A stretch of 64,000 nt of DNA from Schistosoma mansoni (GCF_000237925.1 NC_031500.1:7127254-7191253), one strand, 5' to 3'. Counted from the first letter of the stretch, positions 10,617 to 22,912 are shown. Made by a program: numbers and translations. The notes: generated by a model not told the origin, from the sequence alone.

Positions 10617-13600
10617 CTATTGGTATGTATTTTTATTTTTCAACTCTTTCTTCGAGACATAAATTGTTGGCATTTCATGAATGACAAAACCAGGTATTGT
10701 TAGTATATCAATCAATCTTTTCGTTGAGAATACTTCCACATAATTATTCTGAAGAGTTATTGTTGTTTTGATATCTTTGTTTACTTGTTCAACACCATTT
10801 TCTTGGACATTTACATAGAAATAAAACTTGGTAGTAGAATCACAAGATGGACTTGTTTTGGAATGTAACCATGACGAAATTTTTCCAAAAGGAGGTGAAC
10901 TAGGGGGATAATACGTAATCAGCGTATCTTGCTGTTCAGATGATACATTAAGTACGTGGTCGTTCCATATAGTACATAAACGTGTCAGTTGCTCTTGATC
11001 ATGTACAACCAGACGTATTGACTTTGAATGGCTATTAATACAAGTTACAACCGAAGCTTCTGGAGACATAAGATTAAATTCTATGCTCCACAAAATGCTT
11101 TTAGGTTCATCTTTTTGTATATGGACACGGGTTTTGTTGACTTTTGTACGTGACAACATAAGTGTTGGTGCTAGTCGAAGTGTTACACCATATTCATTGG
11201 CTAACTTTACTAGTTGGTTCCTTTTACGTATCCTTCCAGTACTTCGATGAGATAGCTAAGGAAAAATAGTTAAAATAGCTGGGAATGATAGAACTCGTAG
11301 TACTGTGTCTATTACTTATAAGAAAACGGAGTACATAAAGGATTTCCGAAATACATCGTAACCACTGAAAATATGTGAAAAGTTTGTGACAAGAAAGATG
11401 TTAGCATCTCCAAAAGCCGTCTTTTAGTTTTAGCGATAAGTTAGCATGGCGACATTAGTAGTTCTAATAGTAAGGTTGGCAGTATTTGACGAGATTAACA
11501 TTTAATTTGTCCTGCTAAGATCACGAATAATATACCAGTAATATATTTCGTAGTATGAGGTTTCGTCCTTAGCCTACTAACCTTGGTACACAACCTCACT
11601 CAAAGGATATAGACCACGTAATTTTGTAACGAACATTGTTCGTGAAGAATCTGGATCTATGATACTGATAACGCTTGTAAGTGACCAACAGTAAGAATGG
11701 AAATCAAACTAAGTATCTGCATATGTATGTTTAGTGTCACCGGCCAACGTAATAGCGAGTAATTGATAAACCGGATGCAAAAAACAAGAAAATTACGTAT
11801 ATGTTATTATAAGAATGAAATTAACGGACAGAACAATCGTTATGAATATAAAAAATAGAGAAACTCCGGTGTAACTTTAGAGTTTAGAAGACCGGGAGCG
11901 AAGTAATAGGCTTCATAAACTTATTTATACAGAAAGTGGGCTCGTTTATGAGTATTCCTATGGTTACCGCAGTACATCAGGAACGAAGTTCTGCAGCACA
12001 GTACAAGTCTAACGATATTTCACAGACACTCGACTGTAACTGCTACCTTGACGTGGCAGTCGGGCTTGTCTGTCGTGATGGCTCAACTGAACTGTATTGG
12101 CTGGAACACATGTTCCTTTAGGTCTTACTATCCCAGACAGGTCAGTTGGAGGACGGTACGACTGAAAGCAGCAAAGTCCGAACACGAAGTCGTACTGCTG
12201 ACTGTGGAGGAGTGTGACGACGCTAAGGTGTTCAGCTCGGACATCCAGCATCTGCAGTGTTACTGTCTCACAACTGAAGGAAGGGGTAAAAAAGTCAAAA
12301 CTAAAAATATCACGACTCACCCCACTGATTTGTCTCCGGTGGTAAGGCCTTTTGAAGTGCGGGGCTAACAAATCAGGACCTTCTTATAAAACGGAAGTGC
12401 GTGTCCGGCCTCAAGCTTTTGTTTCTTGGTTTCTGCGGACACGCTCCCAGGTCCCTAAGACCAACGTTAACCAAGCCTCTTGAGAAGTATCGTCCCAAAG
12501 TTTGGGCAGCAGGGAGATGACAACCGCTCTTATACCTCTAATAACAGCAACCGAGATCATCTTGTTCACGATCAAATCCCTCCCTCACTTAATAATTCTC
12601 ATGTCCCAACGACTAACCTTTCTGGCATATCTTTATCACCACACACTAATAATGCTAATGATTTGAGTTCAAGAAATGTTATTCCTAGTCTCTCCAAATT
12701 ACGTTCTAAACTTTTGTTGTTTGAACTTAGTGTCAGATAGGACAACAGCCTTCTTTAGTTGGGACTTTAGAATCTCGAGTCATCAAAGTATGCTACAGCT
12801 CCAAAATGCCCATACAGAAGCCAAGTATAGTCATTCATTTAACTTCACATTGTTAACAAAAAGAACTAGCACTGCCCCCAAATACCCTGGTACGGACGAG
12901 AGTGGGGAGAGTCTGCTCTTCCTCTCCAAATGCTCTCATATGGCCACGCGTATATAGCCTCTGCCAGGGAAGTCCTACTCACAGCCTTCTCGTGACATCA
13001 CTGTTGTTTACGAAATTGAGAGGACGAAAAGTGAATGTCCGGCGCTTTAATCGGGTTGGTGGACACGGAAAGTTCACCTAGGGGAGTTGGAAAACCCTGA
13101 TTTCAAACCAATTGTGCACATGGGCTCCAGTATCCTGAGGGAACAAATGGCGTATGAACCTATTGTTGGTCACCGGTTACCATGGGGCTGCATCTCCTTA
13201 CGATGCTCCACTGTCTTGTGGATCAAGCCTCTATGTCAAAGGCTCCGGGTGTGCCCCCCTAAGAAAACCATCTGCTTCAGTTCGGGCACCTGGGAACCCC
13301 TTCGTATCAATATTTATGTGTTCAAACAAATAAGCACTGCCACTTGTCATGGTCTAACTGGCTTAGATATACCACCAAATTAAAAGCAGAACAGGCTCTG
13401 TCAGACTGGATTCCAACAGACAGTCGCTTGTACGCTGTCTGACTAAGCAGAATAGTCAACTCAGAAAGATAAGAATATATCAAGCTCTCTTCGCTATCTC
13501 TGCTCACGATTCCACTAATTGCAGTTCGGATGAAGTAAAAGACGAATTTTGCGGGAAGCTTCCCAAAGTCAGACGATCTGATTTGGTAATAGTGGCGGGT

Positions 13601-15847
13601 GATTTTATGCCTAAGTAGGTAAACTAGACCAAACCTAAAGGCACTTGGGGCGGATCTTATGATGTCGTGTCTCAGCAAACAGATGATGGCGACCGTATCC
13701 TGCCACTATGCAAGCAGCAACATTAAGTACAAGGAAAAGCATCGTCTAACGTGAAAACCCACGAAATCGACTTGAAAATGGACCCGAAAAGATCACATTG
13801 CCGTGAACTATCGCTGAGTGGGTTTGATAGAAAACTGTTGATCATTCTGGAGCACATATTTAGACTCAGATTACACTCTAGTTCCAGCGTATTTTTGTCC
13901 GCATTTAACTGGATATAGAAGAGCTGTGACAAGAAAACGGGTATTCGAAATTCGGTTGTTAGTGAAAATATCTCAAGAAAAGACATGGCTGTATTTCACT
14001 TTCAATCGAAAAGATTGGATCGATGGGTAGAACAATTTAGGGGACAGTTCAACAGGCCTTCAACCGCACTTCAGTTACCTGCCATTTCCAAGCAATTTGA
14101 ATGGGAAATTGAGTTAAGTTCTCTAACTCTTAGTGAGGTTGAGAGGGTGAGGGGTAGCACCAGGGGCTGGTCGACTGACTCCTGTGGTTTTTGAAGATAG
14201 CGATCCAGTTTTAGCAACTAGATCAACCGAGATGTTAGAGAGAATTCAAGGACTTTGTCATAGACACGATTTCAGAGATAACACTTTCGCTATCTGGCTT
14301 TTTAGGGTTAATTTCTCTGCCGGGAGATTCACTCGTTGATGTAGAATGCAATGATATAGTTCTGTTTAGTAAAAACGCTGACAAACTAGTCTTTTAGTTA
14401 CCTTAACTAACGATGAAAGCATGTTTAGGGGGCGGTTATTTCCCTCCAAATGCAAGATGATTATTCAGGATTGGCTTGCATCAACGTCTGAATTAATTAT
14501 GGGGCGTGAATTAGTTGAACGCATCGACCCCTCCATTTATATTTGGAGTCTCATCAATCCTGATATTTTGGTATCTGATGGAATCTCGATCACAGGTGTC
14601 TTCGAAGCGTTGTCCTTGTGTTTTGGGACTACCGAGTGAGCAATGCCTGAGTTAGGAATAGGGTACTGTGTGAGGAAGGCAAATTGACTGAAGTAGCGTA
14701 TTTTTATCAACTGAGACAGTTGGGACATCTATTACCTACGCCGAACCGCTGTCTACCTCTACGGGTATGTTATCTGGAGTAGGAGTGGATTGAAAGATAC
14801 AAGTGACTAAACCAAGACAGCATCAGTTCGCTAAGTCATTGACAAATGGAACGAGCTAATGTTAATAGATGTAAACTAACTGGTTTTGGTCCGCATGATC
14901 ATCATAACCAGTGGTTAGATAACTGGAATGATATGGCCCGAAATCGTCCGCAATGGTGCAGGTGCGTCCAGTCTTAGTTCCCCCCCATTCTAGGCTTCTG
15001 AATTCTCCATAACTTGTTTTGTTTTTATTTCACTAGTTTACATTTCCCTAATTTCTTCTATCAACACTCATACTGTCAATAGCTCTACTATTCAGGGACC
15101 TGTTTTGACAATTTCATCTTTCTATGCGAATGGGGTGTGGCAACTTCGACGGATACACATGAGTTCCAGATTCTGGGTTGCGACTGACTGAGTGATTCTA
15201 TTGATAAATTTGACAGCTAGCTTTGCAACGAATCGATGACTGGCATAAATTAGCTTTGAGAGGATAGGACCTTGAAAATGCAATGCCTCCGCAAATAATC
15301 ACATTAATATACACACCTGATAGATATGTTTTGAACGTATCGACAGAAGTTGCTAATGCTACATGTTGGACAAACCTGGTAATTCACTACTAAGATTGGT
15401 ATTTTTGGTCCATTTTAATAACGGAATACGTCCAAGTGAACACAAAATAAAGTTAGCAACAGAACTCTGACACCAATCGGAAAAAGATGGGGGGATATGT
15501 AAGCTTAATTGAAAATATTAACTAGAAAACGATAAGACATAGAAGTGATTGCTTACCGATAAAAGTTGTTTTTCTCTATAAGCATTTCTTCTGTCTATTT
15601 CCTCTAGTAACCTATAGTCTTTCTGAAAAAGAAACGTTGAATAATTCTCTTTCCGACAATAGGTAATAGTATCACAGATGCCCGTACAATCGAACTGTGC
15701 TTTATGATCATTACAGCATGAAAGACTACAAGTTTTTACTTCACATTTCGGACACTTGTATTTGAACTCATTTTCTGAGCATATAGCACATAACCGATCG
15801 TCACTGACTAAAGCACATTCCACAAATTGTGAATTTTCTACATTCAT
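10617..15847 (-). CDS. ZNHIT6: Box C/D snoRNA protein 1-like, HIT zinc finger protein (2 exons)
   Basis: Exon 1 is 15557-15847 (97 codons) and exon 2 is 10617-11255, joined in phase 0. The donor is TCG|GTAAGC and the acceptor CCTTAG|CTA. The product is 309 aa. Residues 20-54 form a canonical HIT zinc finger: Cys20, 23, 32, 35, 40, 44, His48 and Cys54, with the KYKCPKC and CSLSC signatures. After it come DYRLLEEI, RKRNQLVKLANEYG and LMLSRTKVNKTRV, matching the BCD1/ZNHIT6 order, and ILWSIEFNL fits the start of its C-terminal domain. In the known family BCD1 acts in the nucleus in box C/D snoRNP assembly. The human protein is longer, mainly by an N-terminal extension. The single 4.3-kb intron is filled by an antisense LINE with a nested retroposon. 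Confidence 0.88.
12868..12876 (+). repeat. Target-site duplication, left
   Basis: AGCACTGCC, repeated exactly at 13333-13341, brackets the retroposon nested in the LINE. Confidence 0.85.
12877..13332 (+). mobile_element. Non-autonomous retroposon, copy 2 (nested in the LINE)
   Basis: This 456-bp insertion begins CCCAAATACCCTGGTACGG and ends CAAACAAATA. It is bracketed by the 9-bp repeat AGCACTGCC. The reading frame of the family is open here too (13154-13333, 59 codons), although about 60 bases near the 3' end are missing relative to copies 1 and 3; the loss keeps the frame. The duplication is uneroded, so the insertion is younger than the LINE it interrupts. Confidence 0.85.
13333..13341 (+). 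repeat. Target-site duplication, right
   Basis: AGCACTGCC, an exact match to 12868-12876. The LINE sequence resumes immediately after it. Confidence 0.85.
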
Positions 15848-16443
15848 TACCGTATTAGTTCAGAAAGGCGAAACCTAGATAGTGGTATGAAGAATAGTAA
15901 TATACAGAGTCTTGAACAGATCAATGCAAAAATTTTAACCAAATCGATAAATGTTAGTAAAGCCCACCGCTCAGGCAAGAATTAAAAAATCACTGAGAAA
16001 CAGATTCTTAAACAAAAGTATACTAGACTGACAACCATGAGAACTTATCAGTCAAAGTGATTTCGGGAATTAACGTTGGAGTTTTCATCAAGAACCAACA
16101 ACAGCTATAACGCAAAAATGCTATCTAAGCGTATGTACCGTCCTTACAGAATGTATCGCTTGGAGTAGTTTATGAACTATACTAAATTATACACAATTGT
16201 GTGCACTCCTCTCGAAAGTACGTCGAATATGTCGTAAGCGGATTTTAGAACAATCTAGGTGACGTACAAAATACATCACAAACAGCAATTGTCACTTTAA
16301 TACATAAATATACAATATACTGTATCTAAAATAAACATGTGACATTACGCACAAATTCAACGAACGCGGTCCATAAATATAACATCCATTATCTCCCAAT
16401 ATATTCTCAGAAATAAAAATACTTGTCGTGAATCAACACAAAT
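15848..16443. other. Upstream region of the ZNHIT6-like gene
   Basis: AT-rich. It should contain the minus-strand promoter, but I see no distinct element in it. Confidence 0.45.
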
Positions 16444-16678
16444 CTATTGATTTCTTCGCACTCGCTTCTTGTTGTTTCGGTACCGTTCCAGGTATTTGGG
16501 AATGTTCGATGGGTAGTAGATTCGCCACTTGAATGCACTTATTCTAGTCTGTTTGGTAGATCATTGTGAATTTTTCTACATCGTAGTTCAGTGAATGTGT
16601 TCGTCTTAAATCAGTGAGATTTCTAGGTACCAATAGCTATCACATTACCAGACCGGAGGTTGATTGGTTGCAATGTGA
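16444..16678 (-). repeat. 235-bp inverted repeat, left arm
   Basis: It matches the reverse complement of 22678-22912 over 235 bases with one difference noticed. It begins CTATTGATTTCTTCGC and ends GGTTGCAATGTGA. On the minus strand the coding-like frame just upstream (TSEAERFLCYYFNSVF, 16679-16827) is absent from the other arm, which fits two copies of a retroelement sharing a 3' end but truncated at different 5' points. Confidence 0.85.
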
Positions 16679-18039
16679 AAATCATAGTGATAATTTGTAT
16701 GCAAATATTTATTTTCTTCAAGAATAAATGCTGGCTTTACCGATTCGATAATATGTAAGAATACGGAATTGAAATAGTAACAGAGGAATCTCTCGGCCTC
16801 GGAAGTTTTCATCAGTTGGAAAGTCATTTATTGATTTGTTCCTCTTGTAAGTGAGTGAGTTTTTCTCGGCACAATAGTGTTTCCTAATTCAGAAGCCAAA
16901 TATTATGAGACAGAAGATTATTAAGTTGCCATGTGGAGTACAGTAAGAGTAAGATATTAGATCTCAGGAGATCAGGTTTGAGACAATTGCCAAAAAAATA
17001 ACAGGAAAATCTGTCGATATGTAGGGACAGGAAAATGTCACTGAGCCCTAGCCAAATCATCCGGGGGTTGGGTCACTGAATATCAAACAGATCATCTATC
17101 CCTGCAAAATTCAAGGACATTAAATACGCGTTAGTCTATCATACATCATGGACTGGCCCTCGCGGTGGTTGCCTCATTAACAACTTTGTACCTATTCTTA
17201 CTAATATATTTACGCAATCACGCCCTTTGTGTCACACAGTCTTCAAAGCAGCCATAATACTTTAATACGTCAGAAAGTTAATCCATATTGGATACTGACT
17301 GCGAGATATGACTTTAAAGTTAGCTGGTTCGTCACACTGTTCCCGTCTAACTCGAGTAGTTCTCCAATCATTCGACATAGATCATCAACATTGATGATCT
17401 ACAACTTCAGTATAAAAAAATGTGAACAGGCAAAACATTTAAAACAACGGATGAATGGGGATTGTATGAAACTATATTGCAGCACCGTACAGTCAAATAC
17501 TTTGTTTTGTTCTAATGTGTCATCACACCGCAATACAGTTTAATGGCACCTACTTCAAATTCGATTTGTTCATTGTATCTTGTCACGTGATATGTAGTAG
17601 GGAAAAAGGTTAACTGTATGTGATAATGGTAATGGTAGATAGTTTACAGAACACATTATGTACGAATAATCCGGTTGTCTATGGTAATCCATGGATGAGT
17701 GTGTGAATTAAATAGGTCCCCTCTTGAAGCTAACCACTGAAATTTTGTGTTAACCTCAGCTGGAACGTCATTCCAGCTAGGGGTAACGCTTGATGATCAG
17801 TCTACTTCAGTCACACTTTTCGAACCCATCAAACATTAAATTAAAAAAAGGAAACTGATATTCAAGCTTACTTTTCAGTCGCTTTAGACATTTAGACTGA
17901 ATTATTACTTCGTGGCGATAAAAAGTCCGTATGTATGATTTATCATGAGAATGAGTGCTATCGTCTATTGGCCATTTACTAAGTATAGACCAAAGTGAAT
18001 TTGGAGTGAAACATCATTACAAGTTAAATACACCCCTCA
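16679..18039. other. Unassigned stretch
   Basis: The first 150 bases may extend the left inverted-repeat unit on the minus strand. The remainder holds no recognised gene. A 104-codon frame at 17229-17543 has no recognisable motif. Confidence 0.4.
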
Positions 18040-19300
18040 ATGACGACTTCAAGCGGCACCAATAACTGTAAAGATCCTCATGTCTTCTAAGATATCAACG
18101 ATTATGATCGATTTCCTTTTCAAAACCTTGCGAATATATGCTGTTCAAAGACAACCAGGCGATGAGATAAATCATCAGGTGACTTTAGAGCGGTGTATGG
18201 AAACTACGTGGTTAGATTAGGAGAGATCAGGAATATTGACTTTGAGTTGAATCTTAAAATCATAGTTCTAACTGAAATGTGGCTTGCCCCTGACATCGCG
18301 AACTACGACGTAAACATCCTAGGCATGATACTTTTTTGATGTCGTAAAACGTACAACACAGAAAGAATGGAGATACATCTAACACCCACTTCAGAGATAC
18401 AGTCCCGAACCAACCGAGGCGGTATATTCGTACTGATGCAGCTCCGACACAAATGGTACTAGATACTTGGTTGGAAGAATATACCCGCCCCACATGTGCT
18501 TACCTTTATAAAGTTTAGACAACCCAGGTTATGTTACAACTACCATATCTGAGGTTTCATCTGATGCTACTAGCCGAAAACTTCAATACTCCGTCTCCCA
18601 GTCGCAGTATGCATGATATAAACCTTACAGGATTGTTCTATAAGCAGTGTCTTGCAAATATCTGAAGTTTAAAACTAAAAGAACATTTGAGTGACTCTAG
18701 GAGATAGGATGAGGAGAGGAAATCCTGAAAACAAATAACTAGCCTCCATGCAGAGAGCGATGGTGGACAGTAGTGTCGTCCTGAACGCGCGTTTTGTTCT
18801 CTGCGATGAAGATATATCCAGCTTAGGACCCAGTGGCAGTATAAGGATAATTTACGTAAGATACACATATGCACAAAGAGACTTGACGTTTGCCAACCTT
18901 AACATCAGTAGAAAGATTCAAACAGTCAATATATATGACCTACTTGTAGTTCAAGGATTCCATATGCAGAAACCAACAGGGATCATAGCACAATCACAGT
19001 TAACATGATCACAAACGAATTAGCCAGCAGAAGTGACTACAGCCTCTACAGGAGTAGCATCAATGGGAGGCTCGTTGTACTCACGCATACACTGTCACTT
19101 CCGGCTTGGACTAGATAAGCTGTGTGCATGTCTCATAACTTAACCACATTTATCATTATCATGTATCACAACTTACTCTTATCTCGCCTACAGTCATCTT
19201 TTTTTCTATTCTATTCGTGCACCTTCTAGTCTGCTGAATAATCAACTCACCTTGTGACTTGTTGAGTTTTCTCAAAAAACCGTTTCCTTCAGCATAAGAC
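18040..19300 (+). mobile_element. CR1/L2-like LINE remnant, copy a
   Basis: 18255-18320 reads IIVLTEMWLAPDIANYDVNIL, the ALTETWL motif region of an apurinic endonuclease. From about 19060 the 3' region parallels 21810-22000: a run reaching CTCATAACTTA/CTCATAATTTA, an A/T-rich stretch, and a final TTGAGTTTT block. The element is heavily broken by stops, frameshifts and internal loss. Confidence 0.5.
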
Positions 19301-20369
19301 TGATTATTTTATTGTTATTCGAGTTGTCCCAAACCAACCAACCGATCCTGTGCTTGAAGATGTATCATCGGCTGGTTCCAGAGACTCCACTGTCCTAAAA
19401 CAAACTAATTCACTCATATTACGGGATATTAACACATGCAAATGACTATCAAACTGACTAGAACTAGTGCAGTAAGTGGTTAGACTACTTACTATTGAAC
19501 AGTGTGGGTAAATAAACCCCCAGGGGGAGTGGTTCTGCAAGTCTCCGATAATGATTATGATCGTAATAATTTTATTTGACACACCCTATCTGAAAGTGCT
19601 CGTTCACCCGTCTGCATCAAAATACGACTGAGTACACCACTCTGCGTATCCCTCACAACAACTAGCCAGCTTAGAACACATGCTTCTCGACACATCGACT
19701 GTCATCCAAATATATATTTGAAGTCCTTCATTATCGACTTCTAGTTTGATGGGGTTTAGGATCCTCCGTTATGAAGGTGTTAAGTGATTTAAGCGTTGTC
19801 AAGCCTCGGATATCCGTCACATGTTTAGGACATCGCAAGGATTGGGAACTTTGGTGAAATAACAAATAGAAAAAGTGCATGTAAAAGAAATGTTTCATAC
19901 GTTCGCTCCTTCTCTGAGTCTAACGTGTCCTCGTTTATCTTGCACCAAGAACGGTAGATACCCACTTTTCCACCACTATACTGTAGTATTCGACTTACCC
20001 AGTAGGTGGTAGTGGGGATGAAGCCCACGAACACGATATGCAGGGGTTGCGTTGACCACCACGCAACATATGCATTCATATCACTAGGATAATTAGTGTG
20101 CCTAGGATAACTCTTCCGTCACACCTCATGATGGTTAGGTCTCCATATCTGAAGGCTGTGAACATTAGACAGGACTAAACTGAGACCCTGCTATAGCTAT
20201 AAAAAATATCTCTTCAGTAACATCAAATATTGTGAAAGTCGATCGAGATCAGCAGGATAACAACAAAAAGCTTAAAAAACGCATCTCCTTGTTGGTCAGA
20301 ACTGGTCAACACAATTTAAACAACAACCTGATTGAAAACCAGAAGACAGATGTTACCTTAGAAGTGTAG
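19301..20369. other. Unassigned stretch between LINE remnants
   Basis: Repeat-like sequence of higher GC, with no gene or element I can name. Open frames at 19304-19582 and 19825-20079 on the minus strand lack motifs. Confidence 0.4.
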
Positions 20370-22010
20370 CAGATTGTGAAACAAACCATCAGGTGCTTTT
20401 GTGACAATGTAAGAGGATTAAGAGGTAAAACAGGGAAAACCAGAATTATGGGCATTCAGGTAAAGCTGATGAAAATACTTCTCACCATAACATGGTGATT
20501 GCCCGACATCACGGTTGTAGAAGTTAGCTTGCATGATATGATACTTCATGGTACGATAAGGCATACAAAAAGAGGCGATTTACATTCACAGTCATTTCAA
20601 AGCCGTAATACCACACAGTAGAGAATTATTCGAGGTGAAAAAAATCATGCTGGAATTGAGTAATTGCGAACGAAACAAATTGCTTGATTGAAGGAATATA
20701 CTCACGAGAGTGGTGAAGGCTAACAGTGGACAACTGCAGAATGTTAATGAGGTCCATCATTCAGAACGCTATCCAACATAATGTACCTCACAGTAGGCAT
20801 ACACCCAGAAGGCGGAGATGCTGGTTTAATAGAGACACCGGACGCTTTCTACAGACCAAACGGTGACCCTGACCTACAAGAACGGTCTCCTCGAAGGAAT
20901 CTGTTCGTAGTGGGGTGTACGCTACTCGTGTTGACAAATATAAGTAGTATGTAAAATCAAGCATGCTTGACAGCAGAAGAACGGTTGTGAGAATATCCAA
21001 TATCTGATACCATAACATCAGAAATGTGACTAGGATCTCACTAATTCGAAATTAAGGCTAAATAAAACTAAGTAAACACTAACAAGCGTACTGCAGTTGG
21101 AATTCAAAATCAGGCAGACATCAAGTAAAAAGGAATCATTAGTTCACACAAACACCACAAGTGTTTACTGCTTATGTTGACAGATATTAGAAGTATGTCA
21201 CATCAATCAGAAATCGAATTCACGACAGCTGAAGTTTGTGAAAATCGAATTAAAGAGAACAGAAATGGAAACAGAGCAGCGGGGGATGTATTTCAGCTAA
21301 GCTAATGGCCAAAATACGAGCTTGTTGTGATACTGTTGTGTAACCACATTCTCTTCGAAGATGAGCAAATAATTTACCAGTAGATGCATTTTCAATATGT
21401 CACGATAAAGGCAAGTGAACAATGGTGAACGCGAGAAGACTCATTCACTAAATGTGATGGCGTGACTCAGCCTTGCTGTCATGGTCACTTTTGCGTAATT
21501 TATCGCTTTTATTCATATCAAATATATTGATTTATCTCCAGCCTAAATGTGTCCTTTAGAAACTCCCAACATTAGATTGCCCACTGTAATGAGACAAGTC
21601 AGAGTAGATAATGATGTGACGTCCACGTAAGTTATCTTCGATTAGGTAGCTATATCGTGGCAAATCTGCAATTTTAAGATTAGCTTTATTGTTCAAATAG
21701 TACTAGACCATAACTCTTTGCGCTCTGACACTTCCTACTATGAATTTTATCCTGTTTGTAACGCTCTCACAAACGAAGTCACCACAGCCCCTCTATGGAT
21801 AGCTTTAACAGACTTGACAAACATGTACTCACATATGGATTACCATCTACTTCCCTGACCAGCTGTTTCTGATGCATGACTCATAATTTACGCATTGTTA
21901 TCATTACCACACACCAGTGACCACTTCATACCTCTCTGACCATCATCTCCGCAACCCTCTTGTTCTCTCAATTGAGTTTTTTTACGCTGTTTGCATTACC
22001 AACTAGTTAT
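20370..22010 (+). mobile_element. CR1/L2-like LINE remnant, copy b
   Basis: 20400-20560 reads CDNVRGLRGKTGKTR and then TITW.LPDITVVEVSLHDM, an endonuclease start like that of CR1 elements. 21250-21370 reads KENRNGNRAAGDVFQLS, like the reverse transcriptase entry motif (NKAAGPD). 21770-21850 resembles the C-terminal NEVVTAPS...F region, followed by a 3' region similar to copy a. It is broken in many places. Confidence 0.5.
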
Positions 22011-22138
22011 TCTGTTTATTTATTTCTTGAAGCAATATCTCTATGATGGTTAGAGGTATTCGAATGTACGTGCTAAGAATAGTGCAACCGTCACAGTTTT
22101 ACTCTTGTGATTTGTTGCATGCTTAACAATACTGGAAA

Positions 22139-22573
22139 ATGTTGATTCACAGGAATCTGCGCCGTTTACCCTCATCCAAGTGGTTCGATTTGTTGAATCT
22201 TTAATATGACTATGAGCGCTACCACCATGTGCATACTCATGCGCAGCATATAGTTAGCAATCTTAAAGCGAAAAATTCAGTTAATGATCCATATATCACA
22301 ACAATACTAAATGTTGGTTTAATTGCCCACATGGACGCTGGTAAAACAATTTCTACAGAACCCGTGCTTTATTATGCTCGACGTATACATCATCTCGGCG
22401 TGGTAGATCGTGGAGATACTGTGACTGACTACTTATCAGAAGAACGTGAACGTGGTATAAGCATTGTTACTGCATCGGTTTCTTTGTCTTGGCGAAGCCA
22501 TGTTATTCACTTATTTGATACGACGGAACATGTAGACTTCACAGCTGAATTCAAGTCAGGTAGAACTAGATGA
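22139..22573 (+). pseudogene. GFM2: Truncated mitochondrial elongation factor G2 (GFM2)-like fragment
   Basis: One frame from ATG 22139 reads a basic, targeting-like N-terminus (MLIHRNLRRLPSSKWF), a TAA near 22202, then HTHAQHIVSNLKAKN. The GTPase start follows: NVGLIAHMDAGKT (P-loop, G1), GDTVTDYLSEERERGISI (switch I, G2) and HVDFTAEF. The order and spacing match EF-G2mt, which with RRF recycles mitochondrial ribosomes. Two conserved sites are altered: GKTTTTERxLYY is GKTISTEPVLYY, and the G3 motif DTPGH is DTTEH, losing the DxxG glycine. Homology stops at about 22545, and no further GFM2 exons follow. The in-frame stop, altered G3 and truncation point to a pseudogene or a partial gene copy carried among repeats. 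A genuine first exon with sequencing errors is less likely. Confidence 0.7.
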
Positions 22574-22579
22574 GCACAA

Positions 22580-22677
22580 ATGAATGCATTACATTAGGAT
22601 CTCGTGGCCAGAGGGCGATCATGTACAAGGGAATAATTAGTTCGTACAAGCACTACAACCTTCTAGCACACAAATTG
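22580..22677 (+). mobile_element. Short CR1/L2-like LINE scrap
   Basis: The block GGGAATAATTAGTTCGTACAA and the following ACTACAA parallel 21130-21165 in LINE remnant b. It is too short to classify beyond that similarity. Confidence 0.3.
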
Positions 22678-22912
22678 TCACATTGCAACCAATCAACCTC
22701 CGGTCTGGTAATGTGATAGCTATTGGTACCTAGAAATCTCACTGATTTAAGACGAACACATTCACTGAACTACGATGTAGAAAAATTCACAATGATCTAC
22801 CAAACAGACTAGAATAAGTGCATTCAAGTGGCGAATCTACTACCCATCGGACATTCCCAAATACCTGGAACGGTACCGAAACAACAAGAAGCGAGTGCGA
22901 AGAAATCAATAG
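22678..22912 (+). repeat. 235-bp inverted repeat, right arm
   Basis: It begins TCACATTGCAACCAATC and ends GAAGAAATCAATAG. It is the near-exact reverse complement of 16444-16678. Confidence 0.85.

Larger units (their letters stand above)
12028..15240 (+). mobile_element. LINE (clade unresolved), degenerate, with nested retroposon
   Basis: Read on the plus strand. 12028-12760 is a 5' region homologous to 5712-6185. After the nested insertion, 13340-13720 reads as an endonuclease remnant. 13985-14160 gives LDRWVEQFRGQFNRP and LQLPAISKQFEWE, a linker before the reverse transcriptase. 14421-14640 gives the palm-to-thumb part (FPSKCKMIIQDW). 14848-14975 gives the C-terminus NQWLDNWNDMARNRPQW, a common LINE ending. 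Much of the reverse transcriptase, including the FADD box, is deleted. Several stops and frameshifts are present. It is antisense to the host ZNHIT6-like gene. A second copy of the C-terminus lies at 54125-54600. Confidence 0.75.
11256..15556 (-). other. Intron of the ZNHIT6-like gene
   Basis: A 4.3-kb intron with consensus ends on the minus strand. From 11256 to about 12027, and from 15240 to 15556, it is AT-rich with nothing recognised. The middle is the LINE described separately. Confidence 0.7.

Noticed and set aside
12009-12371. 120-codon minus-strand gene
   Set aside because: It overlaps the LINE 5' region in the opposite orientation and has no motif.
16444-22912. One large DNA transposon with 235-bp terminal inverted repeats
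   Set aside because: No matching target duplication flanks the arms, the interior is decayed LINEs with no transposase, and one arm extends into extra sequence the other lacks. Two separate insertions fit better.
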